DNA of 51,714 nt from Pezizomycotina sp. ARF18 (taxonomy: Eukaryota > Ascomycota). Position 1 is the stretch's first letter, and each line of letters begins with the position of its first letter. The notes under the pieces are model-generated. The model did no database searches. It was not told where the DNA came from and saw only the letters and a list, made by a program, of their open reading frames with translations. Where the stretch lies: NCBI GenBank assembly GCA_002224055.1, contig AZLU01000093.1, positions 1-51,714 of the forward strand, given 5' to 3'. The position numbers and the translations under genes are program-made. Below are positions 34,814-44,689 of this stretch, in pieces.

Positions 34814-36050
34814 ATGGAGACTCCATGGGAGAACCATACACTGGAGCACGATCCCCTGCCCGATACTCCTATCACTGTAAACAAGATGAATGGAGCGCCC
34901 ACAAGCCTCGAATTATAGACCTATACACCACCGGAAAGAAGAAGCTACCTGAAGTGGTCAAGTTGATGGAGCAGCACCATGGTTTTAAGCGAAGGTAAGT
35001 CGGATACGCGTCCACTATCGTGGCGTCAATAATACTTCGGTTCGGCGTCGCATTTTAGAGTTCAGGCTAGCTGAGATACTATAGTGTATCGCAATATAAG
35101 AAGAAGCTATCGGAGTGGAAGATTTGTAAGAACGAAACGTATACAGATAAGCAGCTGGCCGCTGTCGTCAGAAAAGTCGCTGAGCGACCGGAGAACGGAC
35201 TTCAATCATGATCAATGGTGAACGACGCGATCCCACGAAAATCGTGCGGACCATACAGAGACGATGCGCCCAAGACTCCTTCGATAGTATGTTCTACCAT
35301 GGCAGCCCTCATCCCTCGGACATCATTATCTAGCCAGAAGATTTCGCTGATGAAAGCTTTGGTCTGTAGTTATTTCCCAGTTTTCCAGCTGTTCGTCTGG
35401 GGGTGTTTCGGCGCTCACCCCGAGTACGAATTCGAACGTAAGAGAGGTCAAAATTCCTGAAAGTTGCCTCGAGAAATACAAAGAATGGAAAACTAGACAC
35501 AATGCGCGTCGACTGACGGTACCCCAACGGCTCAGAATCCCTTGGAGGAGCACATCAACAACGGAGTTGGAGATAAATATTACACCATGGATATTCCGGC
35601 ACAGCACCCACTCGAACAAAAAAATCAGAGATCATACTCATTCTTCGAAGGCTCACTCCGGATCGAGTTGATACTGCTACGTTTGGCCCGTCCGATGGCT
35701 TTCTCTCCACTCTACGTGAAGCCGCTATCATTGTTGATGAAGCTTTCGCTACAGACTCTCCTCCATGGACAGTAATTCTATGGGTTCTCACCAAGGATCC
35801 TAAAGCATGGTTCCTTTGGCCGACAATGAAGAACCTCCAGCATTGGAAGCTGACATTTTTGCCACGATTGCAGTCTTCGGGACCCGGTTTGCACATTTCA
35901 AATGACTTTCAAAGACGCCGGAAGATCACTACGAGATTTGCTCCATCGCATAGAGAGTCATGAGGCCCTGCATATCCGCCGAGGAGACAGTTACGCGCCA
36001 CAGCTTCAACGTTTCGACTTCGAGTCCTTCATAGAGTCCGAGTCCTTATG
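34814..36050 (+). CDS. Clr5-domain protein (fungus-specific), 3' part uncertain
   Basis: The N-terminal Clr5 domain is a helical domain found at the start of many fungal proteins of unknown, possibly regulatory, function. The start ATG 34814 gives METPWENHTLEHDPLP. After one slip near 34884 the domain reads DEWSAHKPRIIDLYTTGKKK, LPEVVKLMEQHHGFKRR, an intron (GTAAGT at 34996 to about 35086), then QYKKKLSEWKICKNETYTDK and QLAAVVRKVAERPENG. Downstream coding is broken into short pieces in different frames (for example CLEKYKEWKTRHNARRLTVP near 35460-35520). The C-terminal region and stop cannot be fixed. Usual family members have several hundred residues, so this gene is either heavily frameshifted or decayed after the domain. 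Confidence 0.65.
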
Positions 36051-36353
36051 AGAGGCTCCAGATCGGCCTATCTAACTCTTCCCACAACTCATTGTGGATT
36101 AGCGCGGATTCAGAAATACTAGTTCCAGACGATCCCATGATAGCGTGATAGATCCTATGATACTGGAATCATGAAGCTGTGCAGCAGACTTCTGACGATC
36201 ACGGACAGCGTTCTCATAACGGAGAAAGAATTCCGAAGAGATTTACATGTTGTTGATTCTCGAAGCCTTTTCTCTTCTCAACTATGTCTTCTTGTATTCG
36301 TACTTCTTTTGCGCCTTCTTTGCTGCTTTGCACGGTTTCGGTTGAAGATAAAA

Positions 36354-36396
36354 TTGTCTTCCCCGTTTAGCATTGAATGCTAAACGGGGAAGACAA
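36354..36396. repeat. perfect 21-bp inverted repeat with 1-bp spacer (hairpin)
   Basis: TTGTCTTCCCCGTTTAGCAT plus T is followed by a single G and then the exact reverse complement. This forms a 43-nt near-perfect palindrome centred at 36375, which could extrude as a cruciform or form a very stable RNA hairpin. It lies in a gap between convergent genes (Clr5 +, GSY-rich -), a position where it might act as a bidirectional terminator. A fold-back assembly artefact or footprint of an excised element is also possible. Confidence 0.9.
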
Positions 36397-36818
36397 AACT
36401 TTCGGGCCCGGTATAGATAACCAGGTTATTGCCTTACCTAAGTATGTTTCATGCTCTCATTTTATACACCTATCTTCGCCATTCTACTTATGTTTGTAAT
36501 TCAGATGCCATGGCGCACAGTTCACAGATTCACCCGTATGCTTATTTAAATACTGTACGCAATCGCCCGAGGCCTTAACACGATCCTCAGGCTATATAAA
36601 GCCTAATAGAACAAATACAAAGTTCTTATACGCCATGGCTTAGTAGTTTTAGATGATTCATGTAGTGTATTCTCGGTTTTTGAAATCGAGAATCGTCTTT
36701 GGGAGCTCAGTGGGGAAAGGCCATGGAATTATACAGGAAAGCAAAACATCCGTATCTCAGATAATAAATGTTCAAGGTATGAAGATATAACGAGCGGGAC
36801 ACTCGTCTCCTGTAGTCT

Positions 36819-37860
36819 CTAATATCTCGAGGAACCACCGTAATGGCTCGACTCATCCTCGTAATACCCGGATCCAGAGCCGTAGTGGGCTCGCTCCTCG
36901 CTGGGGTACGAGGATCTAGACTATGACGGCGGCGTCATGGCCATTACCAGGATAACCTGACCCTAGAGCATACCGGGCATACCGGCTCTGTCGTGCTCCC
37001 GACCGTATCCAGATCGGGAGCCGTGCCTGCTCGAACTCGACTCCGGATATCCTGACCCGGACGCATAATCCCTCGGCCTGATATCCGATGAATGTCCGTG
37101 TCCGTGTGTAGGATATCCTGAACTTGTTAAGGGACTCGCACCGTAGGATACCCCGAGCTTGAACTAGGAGGATAACCCGAGCTCGCAGGGCCAGGGTAGC
37201 CGGAACCCAAACCAGCGGAGGAACTGAGCCTCCGGAAGAAGAAGGTCTCCCTAATGATCCCGAACCTCCAGAACCGCTGGGCCTCCCATCGTTGGGCTTG
37301 ACATATGCTCGGCTTTGCAGGTGCCCTTGGTTCCAAGCCTGTCCTGATCGATAGGTCGACGATCCATTTCGATTCGCTCTTGAGTGCGATGTTACGTTGC
37401 AAGCCAACACTAATATAAGATGTCAGCCAAGGCGCGAAATTTTTCCCTAACCGGACCAGTTTTTATCGCAATGAGCTTCTCTCTACTTCCTTTAAACGAG
37501 AAGCGCCAGAGACATCACGTTCTAATGAGAATTTTGTAGCACTTACGAGCCTGTTCTGGGTGATCGGTTATAACACCAGTATCGTAACTTGTGCACGTAT
37601 ACGAAGGGCTTGGTTGCGATGGTCGTTGTGGTCTTGGCCAGGAAATTCTTCCATCAAGCCTCTCGCATTTCATAGTGCCTTAATGTTCCAGATAGCAAAG
37701 TCAGTCTCTCTGTCGATGCTGATATTAATAATATTAAGGCGCCAGTTTTCTTGGACGCAATCCTTATGGAAAAAGAGTAGTATTTTACGCGTATACATGT
37801 GTTCCGTTCCTCGGCTAATGAGAGAAGGGCGGTGTGTGCTTCCATAGTCAATTTGTTCAT
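36819..37860 (-). CDS. Gly/Ser/Tyr/Pro-rich repeat protein, probably secreted
   Basis: No named family is recognised. The C-terminal half is low-complexity with a recurring SGYP unit: GSGYPGPASSGYP, SSSSGYP, TSSGYPTHGHGHSS, ASGSGYPESSSS. It ends HYGSGSGYYEDESSHYGGSS and stops at 36819. Upstream are YVKPNDGRPSGSGGSGSLGR and the block SYDTGVITDHPEQALLACNV, which spans a GTAAGT/TAG intron (~37550-37410). A more N-terminal segment reads WRLNIINISIDRETDFAIWN, followed by an in-frame TGA. Candidate starts lie near 37841-37860 (MNKLTMEAHTALLSLAEE), but no perfect signal peptide is visible in one frame. Slips are needed near 37760, 37690, 37200 and 36955. The composition suggests a wall-associated or extracellular protein. 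Confidence 0.5.
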
Positions 37861-37904
37861 TGGTAGTCTCTTAGTTTAGATTTAATAGAAATCTTCTGTT
37901 AGTG

Positions 37905-38813
37905 TCACATAGTCGCCCTCATATTGACGCCCCAACCTTGCCGCCTCGGTCTCCGCATGATGGTAGCCTTCCCAAAGTTATTTCTGTCGCCCTTCGAACG
38001 AGTAGCCTTCGCCCTTTGGGTTGACCGGATCTCGACAATCACTATGTCTCTGGCGAATACGATCTGATACGGCGTCTTTCTCCACATCATCACGAAAGAT
38101 GGATGCGATTACTTACCGGATCGCGGTTGGCCGTGACGGGGTCTCATGCTGCCGACCCAGTTCAACCAATCATTGAGCGGATAACCGGGGTTTCGACATC
38201 AAATTTTTAGGGGTTTCTCATCAAAAAATTCTCAATCCGCCAGCCATAACTCCGGGGTCCGCTTACTAGAATTTCAAGTTCGAATTTCTTCAATCGGCGG
38301 TACTGCGCTGAACTCGGCGGCAGACCCGCTAGGAGTACAGGGAGGATTCGGGAGGGAAAGAGTCATCCAGCGATTAAATCTTAATCGCTTTCGCTAATCC
38401 CGTTCGTGCTAGCTTCGGATTCTAATACTTATTTTTATCAACACTAGAGGAGCGACTATCACGTTTTTGCAAATATCAATTTCGTTTTGTGAACGCGCGC
38501 GCTTAAAGCAGAGTTTCAGGTCTCGGCCTTCGGAGCACTAGCCCCCAGGCCCCGGCTAGCCAAGCTTGCTCGACGGAAAAGATAAGAAGTTAAAAACAGA
38601 ATATAGAGTTGCCTGCCTAGTTGACAGACCGTATAACGTAGCACGCTAAGAAGTTAGGAGAAACGAGAGGCTCATTTAAAAGTGGGTTAGTCGCTATTCA
38701 AGTTTCGCGGTCACTTAAATTTATATACTGCACCACAAGCTTTGACTAGAATAAAAATTTCTTTCTTATAAACCTGATTTCATCAAGCATCATCGCCTCC
38801 CAGAGACATCACC
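37905..38813. other. intergenic
   Basis: The minus ORF 37905-38093 (basic, 62 residues) has no known features. A TATA-like TTTATATACTG near 38717-38727 lies about 90 bp upstream of the next gene's start. Nothing else firm. Confidence 0.4.
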
Positions 38814-40188
38814 ATGAGCTCTCCGCCTCGAGATGCATCTACATGCGGGATCGAGGTTCTACACCGGAGTTGCGCAATAAAATCCTCCTCAGCATCGACA
38901 ACCTGAGAACGTTAGCTCGTAATCCGAGCTTCGAAGCGCTACTATACAACCTTCCTTGAGTCCCCAGAGTACTTTCTGGAGCGATTACTACTCTCAGTTG
39001 CCTCCCAATGTGATGAGATACGCCTACACTATGATACTTGCTCAGGCTGCGCAACCCACGCTCAGGAAGAGCTATAGCAGACTGTGAGTTTCTTCGTATA
39101 GACTGCGGGGTTCAGGCTGGCGACCAGAACTTAACCGCGACGAGCACTCGCAATCCAAAAGGCCTAAGGCTATAGATGACTACCGCTCTAGCAAACGAAA
39201 TCTACTTGAATCATAAGGCGGTTGAGTATTTTTACGGAGGCGTTCTGCGACCATTCTAAACGGTCCCAATCCTCACTCTGGAGAACGACAAACGTCAGAA
39301 CAAACCGCACCGCGAAGTCGTTTCGAAACGCAGCGTATACAGCGCTCTTTTTATTTTTTTGGCTCTTCCTCATCCTCTTCCCCCAGCTTCGCAGAGAAAA
39401 CGCAGACTCTACGGCGGACTTGATTGAGTATTACGATTCGCATATTTTTGATAATTTCGACGACGCCTTCGTCTCAAACGTTATGTACTCCGTCGACCTT
39501 TCCCGACGCGAAGTGGAGTAAAGCGCCACTAGAAGCCGAAAAAATGGAAGATGGTTATCCGGATGAAGAGATGGCGTACCCGAAGTCCTCCTTCTGGAAA
39601 GTTTATCTCTGTGGGAAAGGCAAGAGGTGTACTTCCGTACAAGTTCTTTGCAAAAGGTGAACACTGCTTGGTATGAGTGAGACCGATGGCAAAGCAACTT
39701 TCATGGTCCGCGGAAGCTTGGAAAGGTGGGATTTCGATTTGCACCCAAATTCACGACACGAGGCAGGTTAAGACCGGAATTTCACATTTCACCTTCTCAG
39801 AACTTTAAGCTAACGTGAATAACAGGTTATGCCGTCAACAAATTCACATTTCGATTGCTCACACTAGGCCTTCGCCGATTGAGCAGTTTCTTTTCGACAT
39901 TCAAACCCCCCAGCGAGACATTTTCTATTCTCTTTCGAGCGCGGAGGTGATTCCGACGCTTTTGGCGCCGCTTTCAGGACGCTAATGGAATTAGAGATGG
40001 GCGATGGGTGTGAAACCCCGCTGGTACGTTTACCTCCGCGAAGAATAGCAGAGGCGGATGGGCAAGAAACATACGCCCTGGATAAATGGTTCTTTGAAGA
40101 CGATATAAATCCTGATGTGTGTATTTGGGATGATGAGAGGTTGAAGAAATGGGGCTACGATGTTCGACAGCAGAGGGAGGCCGACTGA
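38814..40188 (+). CDS. F-box-like hypothetical protein, frameshifted
   Basis: The start ATG 38814 gives MSSPPRDAS. After a slip, a segment resembling a fungal F-box-type helical motif reads TPELRNKILLSIDNLRTL, then IRASKRYYTTFLESPEYFLE and RLLLSVASQCDEIRLHYDTC. F-box proteins would link substrates to SCF ubiquitin ligase, but the match is by pattern only. Later coding-like pieces include LIEYYDSHIFDNFDDAF, GKVGFRFAPKFTTRGRL, and a good last exon or frame, ELEMGDGCETPLVRLPPRRI to ERLKKWGYDVRQQREAD, stop 40188. A hydrophobic AYTALFLFFWLFLILF appears in only one of the competing frames and may be spurious. Many 1-bp breaks are present. Confidence 0.45.
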
Positions 40189-41150
40189 ACTGGAATCATT
40201 CCGCTTGCCGCATTTGCTTTTACTTGTCCTTTCCTTTTTTTTTTTCTTTTTTTTTCTCTCTTTTTCCTTTTTCTCTTTTTCCTTTAGGCCGGTTTTGAGA
40301 TTTGATTACTGTATTTATTCACGTCGGTCTCCTGATCTGAACTTGCAACAGAGGACGCTAATATATTACATGTGAGTCAGTGCAGTACTTAAGGTAATTC
40401 AATAATGGTAAACTGAACTAAGGCGGTGTTCAGTCTCAGTATACACAAAAAAGCCTCGTGTTATTCATTTCAAAAACGGCGAACTTCAACCAAAATTATA
40501 AACAAAGGCAGCCTGTTATTAGTATATTATTATTCCTGAAGAATTAGTGTAGAACATTGGCCTGAAGAATTAATCTGGAAGACTGGTAAGGATAGGGTCG
40601 AAGCCTGTTGACTATCCGTTCCCTTCAAGGCTCTAACCTTAGATACCTTATATATCCCTCAGCTGCTATGAAGGTTTACTCCGCTGTACTAGTAAAGAGA
40701 GGTCGTTGTACGTATATTACGTTACTAGAGTCATGCATACTTGTTAGTCCATTGTCCCAACTTGGGGTTCGCCATAGGCACAATACTCCAGCGCGGATGC
40801 CCGCAATGATAGATGAACAGTTGGATCATGTAGGCTTTGAGGGGACCTAGATCTTCAGGTAGTTGTGCTGCTTTTTCACTTTCAAATCTTGATGCCACTC
40901 CCTTAAAGGTCCCGGAATTCCTCCATAGGTTTCTAATATCATCAAGTGCCTGGCGTAGAAGAATTCAGTTAAGAAATCAATCATCATTCGTAAGGCTCTA
41001 TGGCACGGGGAAGAAACGCTTTCAGAACAGGCTGAGAGCTTACGCCGAAAATCTGAGTCCTTATTGCCATACTCCATCCTCTATTTTCGTAAATTGCTGC
41101 ATCGGCGCCATTGAGGACTCCCACTATATTGCAAATAACAGTAATCAAGA
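40189..41150. other. intergenic with pyrimidine tract
   Basis: This contains a T/C-rich low-complexity tract at about 40228-40290 just after the F-box-like gene. The minus ORF 40847-41077 might be a last exon of the methyltransferase gene or unrelated; I could not decide. Confidence 0.35.
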
Positions 41151-41691
41151 AATCAGAACATGATTACAACCTTGGGCCCGCTTACCTATGCCCTCTAAGA
41201 GGCTGATGCGCATCATGCCTATCCAATTCTTTCTGATCGATCTTCTTCGGCCATGTCCCGATAGGTGTAGAAACATCTCTTGACTATAGGTTTTCATATC
41301 GAAACCAGCATCGCGCATGGGCTGCTTGAGTTTGTGCATAGGAAAAAAAAATCCGAGCGCCCAGCTGCGCCGACCTGCACCACCCATATGAATAGCCGGC
41401 GCAAGCCGGCGCAGCTCGGCGAATAGATAATGCTTAGAGAACAATAAAAATCTTTTACGCTAGACGTAGAGAGCTTAGAAGTTACGCCGCGCGTAGATAT
41501 ATCTTTTTCTTATATATACCTTTTTATTTTAATATTTAATAGTTTAATTTCTAAGTTTTTATTAATTCATTTACTTATTATAATAATAGACTAAATTATT
41601 CTATTAATTTTATTATGGATAGGTAATAACTACTAATATCTAAATCTATACTTAAAGGCTAAATTATAATAAAAACTCGACTCTTAATATA

Positions 41692-41914
41692 TAGTGTTCG
41701 AGGTCGGGTTAGAGGTACATAAGCGGTTAAAAAAGACCTTTATTTTTAGTGAGTTTCGCTAAGGAAATTTGGTGTTCCGTAACTATAAATGTACCGCTAC
41801 CCTGAGGCTTATATGTATAGTTTAAAACAATTTCGCTCGCCTAGCAAAATAGATATAAAAACAAATTATTAGAATTTATTTTAATTAGGGACTATGACCC
41901 GGTCTCGAACACTA
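41692..41914 (+). mobile_element. hAT-type MITE copy 1 (223 bp)
   Basis: Terminal inverted repeats start TAGTGTTCGAGGTCGGGT at the left, matching the reverse complement of the right end in 16 of 18 positions. The element is flanked by perfect 8-bp duplications TTAATATA (41684-41691 and 41915-41922). An 8-bp duplication and TAGTG termini fit the hAT superfamily. It has no coding capacity. It keeps most CpA/TpG although embedded in RIPed DNA. Confidence 0.92.
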
Positions 41915-42345
41915 TTAATATATATTAAAATCTCGACGAAAATCCGTTATTATTATAATATAATAAGATCTAGGTTTAGTATAAATTAAGGTTAGTTAAT
42001 AAAAATATATAGAATTTATATAATAAATAATTAACTAACCTTTATATATTTAAAATCTAAGTATAAGCGTGTTCCGTATCTGTAAAAGTCGAGTTTAACT
42101 ATACTATTAGCCTATAAGTAATAATCTAGATATATAAGTAAGAATAGCCTGCTTACCGTAGAGAATCTAAAAAACCTAAGTATTTATATTATTATAAGTA
42201 AAGATACTTATAAAAGTAAAGTAAAATGACTTAGAAAAAATTAAGGAATTAAGGGGGAACGTGTTATTTATATTATTTTGTAGGTAGAAGGCCCCTTTTT
42301 TAGTATTTACCTCTTAATTTTATTAGATTAGGTACCCTACCCACC

Positions 42346-42566
42346 TAGTGTTCGAGACCGGGTCATAGTCCTAATTAAAATAAATTCTAATAATTTGTTT
42401 TTATATCTATTTTGCTAGGCGAGCGAAATTGTTTCAAACTATACATATAAGCCTCAGGGTAGCGGTACATTTATAGTTACGGAACACCAATTTTTCCTTA
42501 GCGAACCTCACTAAAAAAAAGGTCTTTTTAACCGCACATGTACCTCTGACCCGACCTCGAACACTA
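42346..42566 (-). mobile_element. hAT-type MITE copy 2 (221 bp, inverted)
   Basis: This is nearly identical to copy 1 when reverse-complemented, with TAGTG...CACTA termini and perfect 8-bp duplications TACCCACC (42338-42345 and 42567-42574). Differences from copy 1 include small length changes in A/T runs and a few TpG/CpA versus TpA differences, all in the sense of copy 1 being slightly RIPed. Confidence 0.92.
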
Positions 42567-43935
42567 TACCCACCTATTTAGCACTTCTAGTACTTCCTAC
42601 TTAATAATAAAAAAATAAAAAATAATAAATAAATATAAAATAATAAATAATAAATAAAATTAAAACAATAATAAAAATAATAAAAATAACGTTTGGTAGG
42701 AGCTGCGCCAGGGCGCTGCCGGCGCTGTGACGCAGTGCGCCCCAGCGGCCTTTTTTCCTGATATGGTACGGGATCAAGTCGAGCCTTATTCTAGCCATGC
42801 CTTCGTGCATCCGTCCATCCACTGCTTCGTCGGCGTATTCGGCGGTAAAGTATCGTCATCGCAGTAGAGATCAACGTGTTCGCCAACGACTTCAAGCCAG
42901 CCCCCGGCTTGAGTACGCTACGATATTGACAGGATTGTCAGTGCCGGTAGAGAAGGAAAAAAGGACTTTTGAAAGACTAGCCAGACCTTATTGCGCGTTT
43001 CATGACGAGATCCCAATCCTTCACGGCGCCGTGGATGGCACGAGCATGGATAAAATCGAGGATGACTCCTTGTAGGTCCTCTCCTCGTTGAAATCGTCGA
43101 CATGGAACTCGCAGTTCTCTGGAACCCTACAAAGAAAAAGCTTTCAGCCCAACACGTGGAAGACTTGGTAAGTGGGTTTTTACCAGGTTGAATAGGCGAT
43201 ATGTCTAGATAGCATTAGTTCATGTAAAGGGGTTTTGGAATCTATATTTCGGGCGTCAAGAACCTGACCAAGGACGGAAGTTGAGGGTTACCATACTCAA
43301 AGCAAAGGAGTTCCCTTTAGAACGTCATAAGTTGACTACGATACGGTAGGCAAAGTTATTGAGGACGGCATATTGAAGCAGAATGAAAAATGCTCCAAGG
43401 ACGGCCAGACGAATCTAGCGCCCACCGCGTCAGCGAAACCCATCGCCCGTATTCCTATTATAGTGGACGCCCTATCAGTGAAATGTGCCAGTACGCGTGT
43501 TGATCTGAGTCTCACCAGTTCCTGTTCCTAGGTCAAGGACTCGCTGAAAGCCAATAAGCGACTGGTATTATCTAATGTATATAGAAGTGCGCACAATAGC
43601 TTACCTGAGGGCTATCACCAATTGGCGCGAGGAATCGCTTGTTGCCTAGTAGTCGGTAATATATCTCATGATAGAGATGTATCGTCGAGGGGTTATTCCT
43701 CAGCTCTAGCTCAAGTGTTCCGGAGGCGGGGCATTCACGTACAAGAGATCCATCTGAGATTGTTGCGTCTACGTCGAAAGCTTCAGCTTTTGTAAGTGAG
43801 AACAACGCCTGCGCAACTAGGATTACTCGCTTACTTCATCATTTGATACTATGTACTATTGTTTCGAATCATATCTGCTCTTCATATGGGCATCAAGTTT
43901 ATCAACGTCCGTTCCCTAGGCTTTCGGCGGATTTC

Positions 43936-44680
43936 GGAAACCGCCCTGTTGAAGGATCCCGTGCGTATACAAAGAGTTCTCAACGTACTGCGCCCGTTCA
44001 AGTATTTATACCCTATTTAGGAGATCAGCTTTTACCAGGATAAATCGCGCAAGAACTTCGTTGCTTTTTGCGCGGAAGATCGTTTGAAGCATACCGGTAA
44101 CGTAGGCTCCGTCAGGCTTCCTCTATATTTATTGAATCCCGCTGTTAGATACTATCAAATTAAACCGTGAACTTGCCCTTCAAAAAAAAAAAAAAAAAAA
44201 AAAAACACATAGCTAGTATCACTACGTGTTATAATGATGCCACAAGGATGGCCACAAGAATTCTAAATCTTTCATTGATAGCTTAAGACCTAGGGCTTTA
44301 TCAAAACGCGGCTGTGGCGGGTGTATGCGCCTTACCAGCGAGCAAGGAGAACCAATCTTCGAGTTCAAGATGCTTGTGTACATTCAACTAGAGTAACGAC
44401 CGTGAGATTATAATCGTGAGCATAAAAGCTGCCTCAAGTGTATAATATTTTGTATCACTAGTGTTAAATAGTATATTGATATCTTTCCAAGCTTGTACTA
44501 TTCTGAGATAAGCAGTGTCTTAAAAGAATGAATACTCTTCCTGAACCTATATAATACCCCAAAAACTATCGTCCTTCCTTGGTGTATAGAATACTCTTCT
44601 GAAAATTATTCTGCCTGTACTATATCAACATAACTCAATTGCCAGATGAGAGGACACAATTTAGGAGAAAGCTCGAACTT
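43936..44680. other. intergenic
   Basis: This is the upstream region of the methyltransferase gene. It may include its first exon, since PYEEQI-like text is visible near 43900. A 24-bp A tract lies at 44182-44205. No other gene supported. Confidence 0.35.
44182..44205. repeat. poly(A) tract, 24 bp
   Basis: This is an uninterrupted run of 24 A in AT-rich intergenic DNA. Confidence 0.95.
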
Positions 44681-44689
44681 TGGCAAACA

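Larger units (their letters stand above)
41340..42759. mobile_element. RIPed insertion element inside methyltransferase gene
   Basis: This ~1.42 kb insert has inverted ends AGGAAAAAA (left) and TTTTTTCCT (right). Each is followed inward by a GC-rich stretch of about 60-100 bp with related words such as GGCGCAGCTC. The interior is AT-rich and strongly depleted in CpA/TpG. An A-rich low-complexity run lies at 42601-42690. No coding motif was recognised, so the class is unknown, and a target duplication could not be fixed. Two intact MITEs are nested inside. Confidence 0.65.
41150..43935 (-). pseudogene. LaeA-like SAM-dependent methyltransferase, split by transposon
   Basis: This is a methyltransferase of the large fungal LaeA-like/TAM family. 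N-terminal YIVSNDE (~43850) precedes an intron, then YHEIYYRLLGNKRFLAPIGD. After a GTAAGC/CAG intron comes motif I, RVLDLGTGTG (43539-43512). Further on are VPENCEFHVDDFNEERTYKE (~43125), DFIHARAIHGAVKDWDLVMK and, after an intron, PGGWLEVVGEHVDLYCDDD (~42905). The reading TPTKQWMDGCTKAW reaches about 42790. A ~1.4 kb AT-rich insertion (41340-42759) follows, and the protein resumes at KLKQPMRDAGFDMKTYSQEM (~41320) and IGTWPKKIDQKELG. Protein homology on both sides in the right order shows one gene interrupted. Several 1-bp slips are also present. The extreme 5' and 3' exons are not resolved. The gene is almost certainly non-functional. Confidence 0.8.

Noticed and set aside
3555-43935. A single terpene biosynthetic gene cluster containing monooxygenase, cyclase, hydrolase and methyltransferase
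   Set aside because: The genes are spread over 40 kb with unrelated genes and transposons between them, and no transporter, P450 or pathway regulator was seen.
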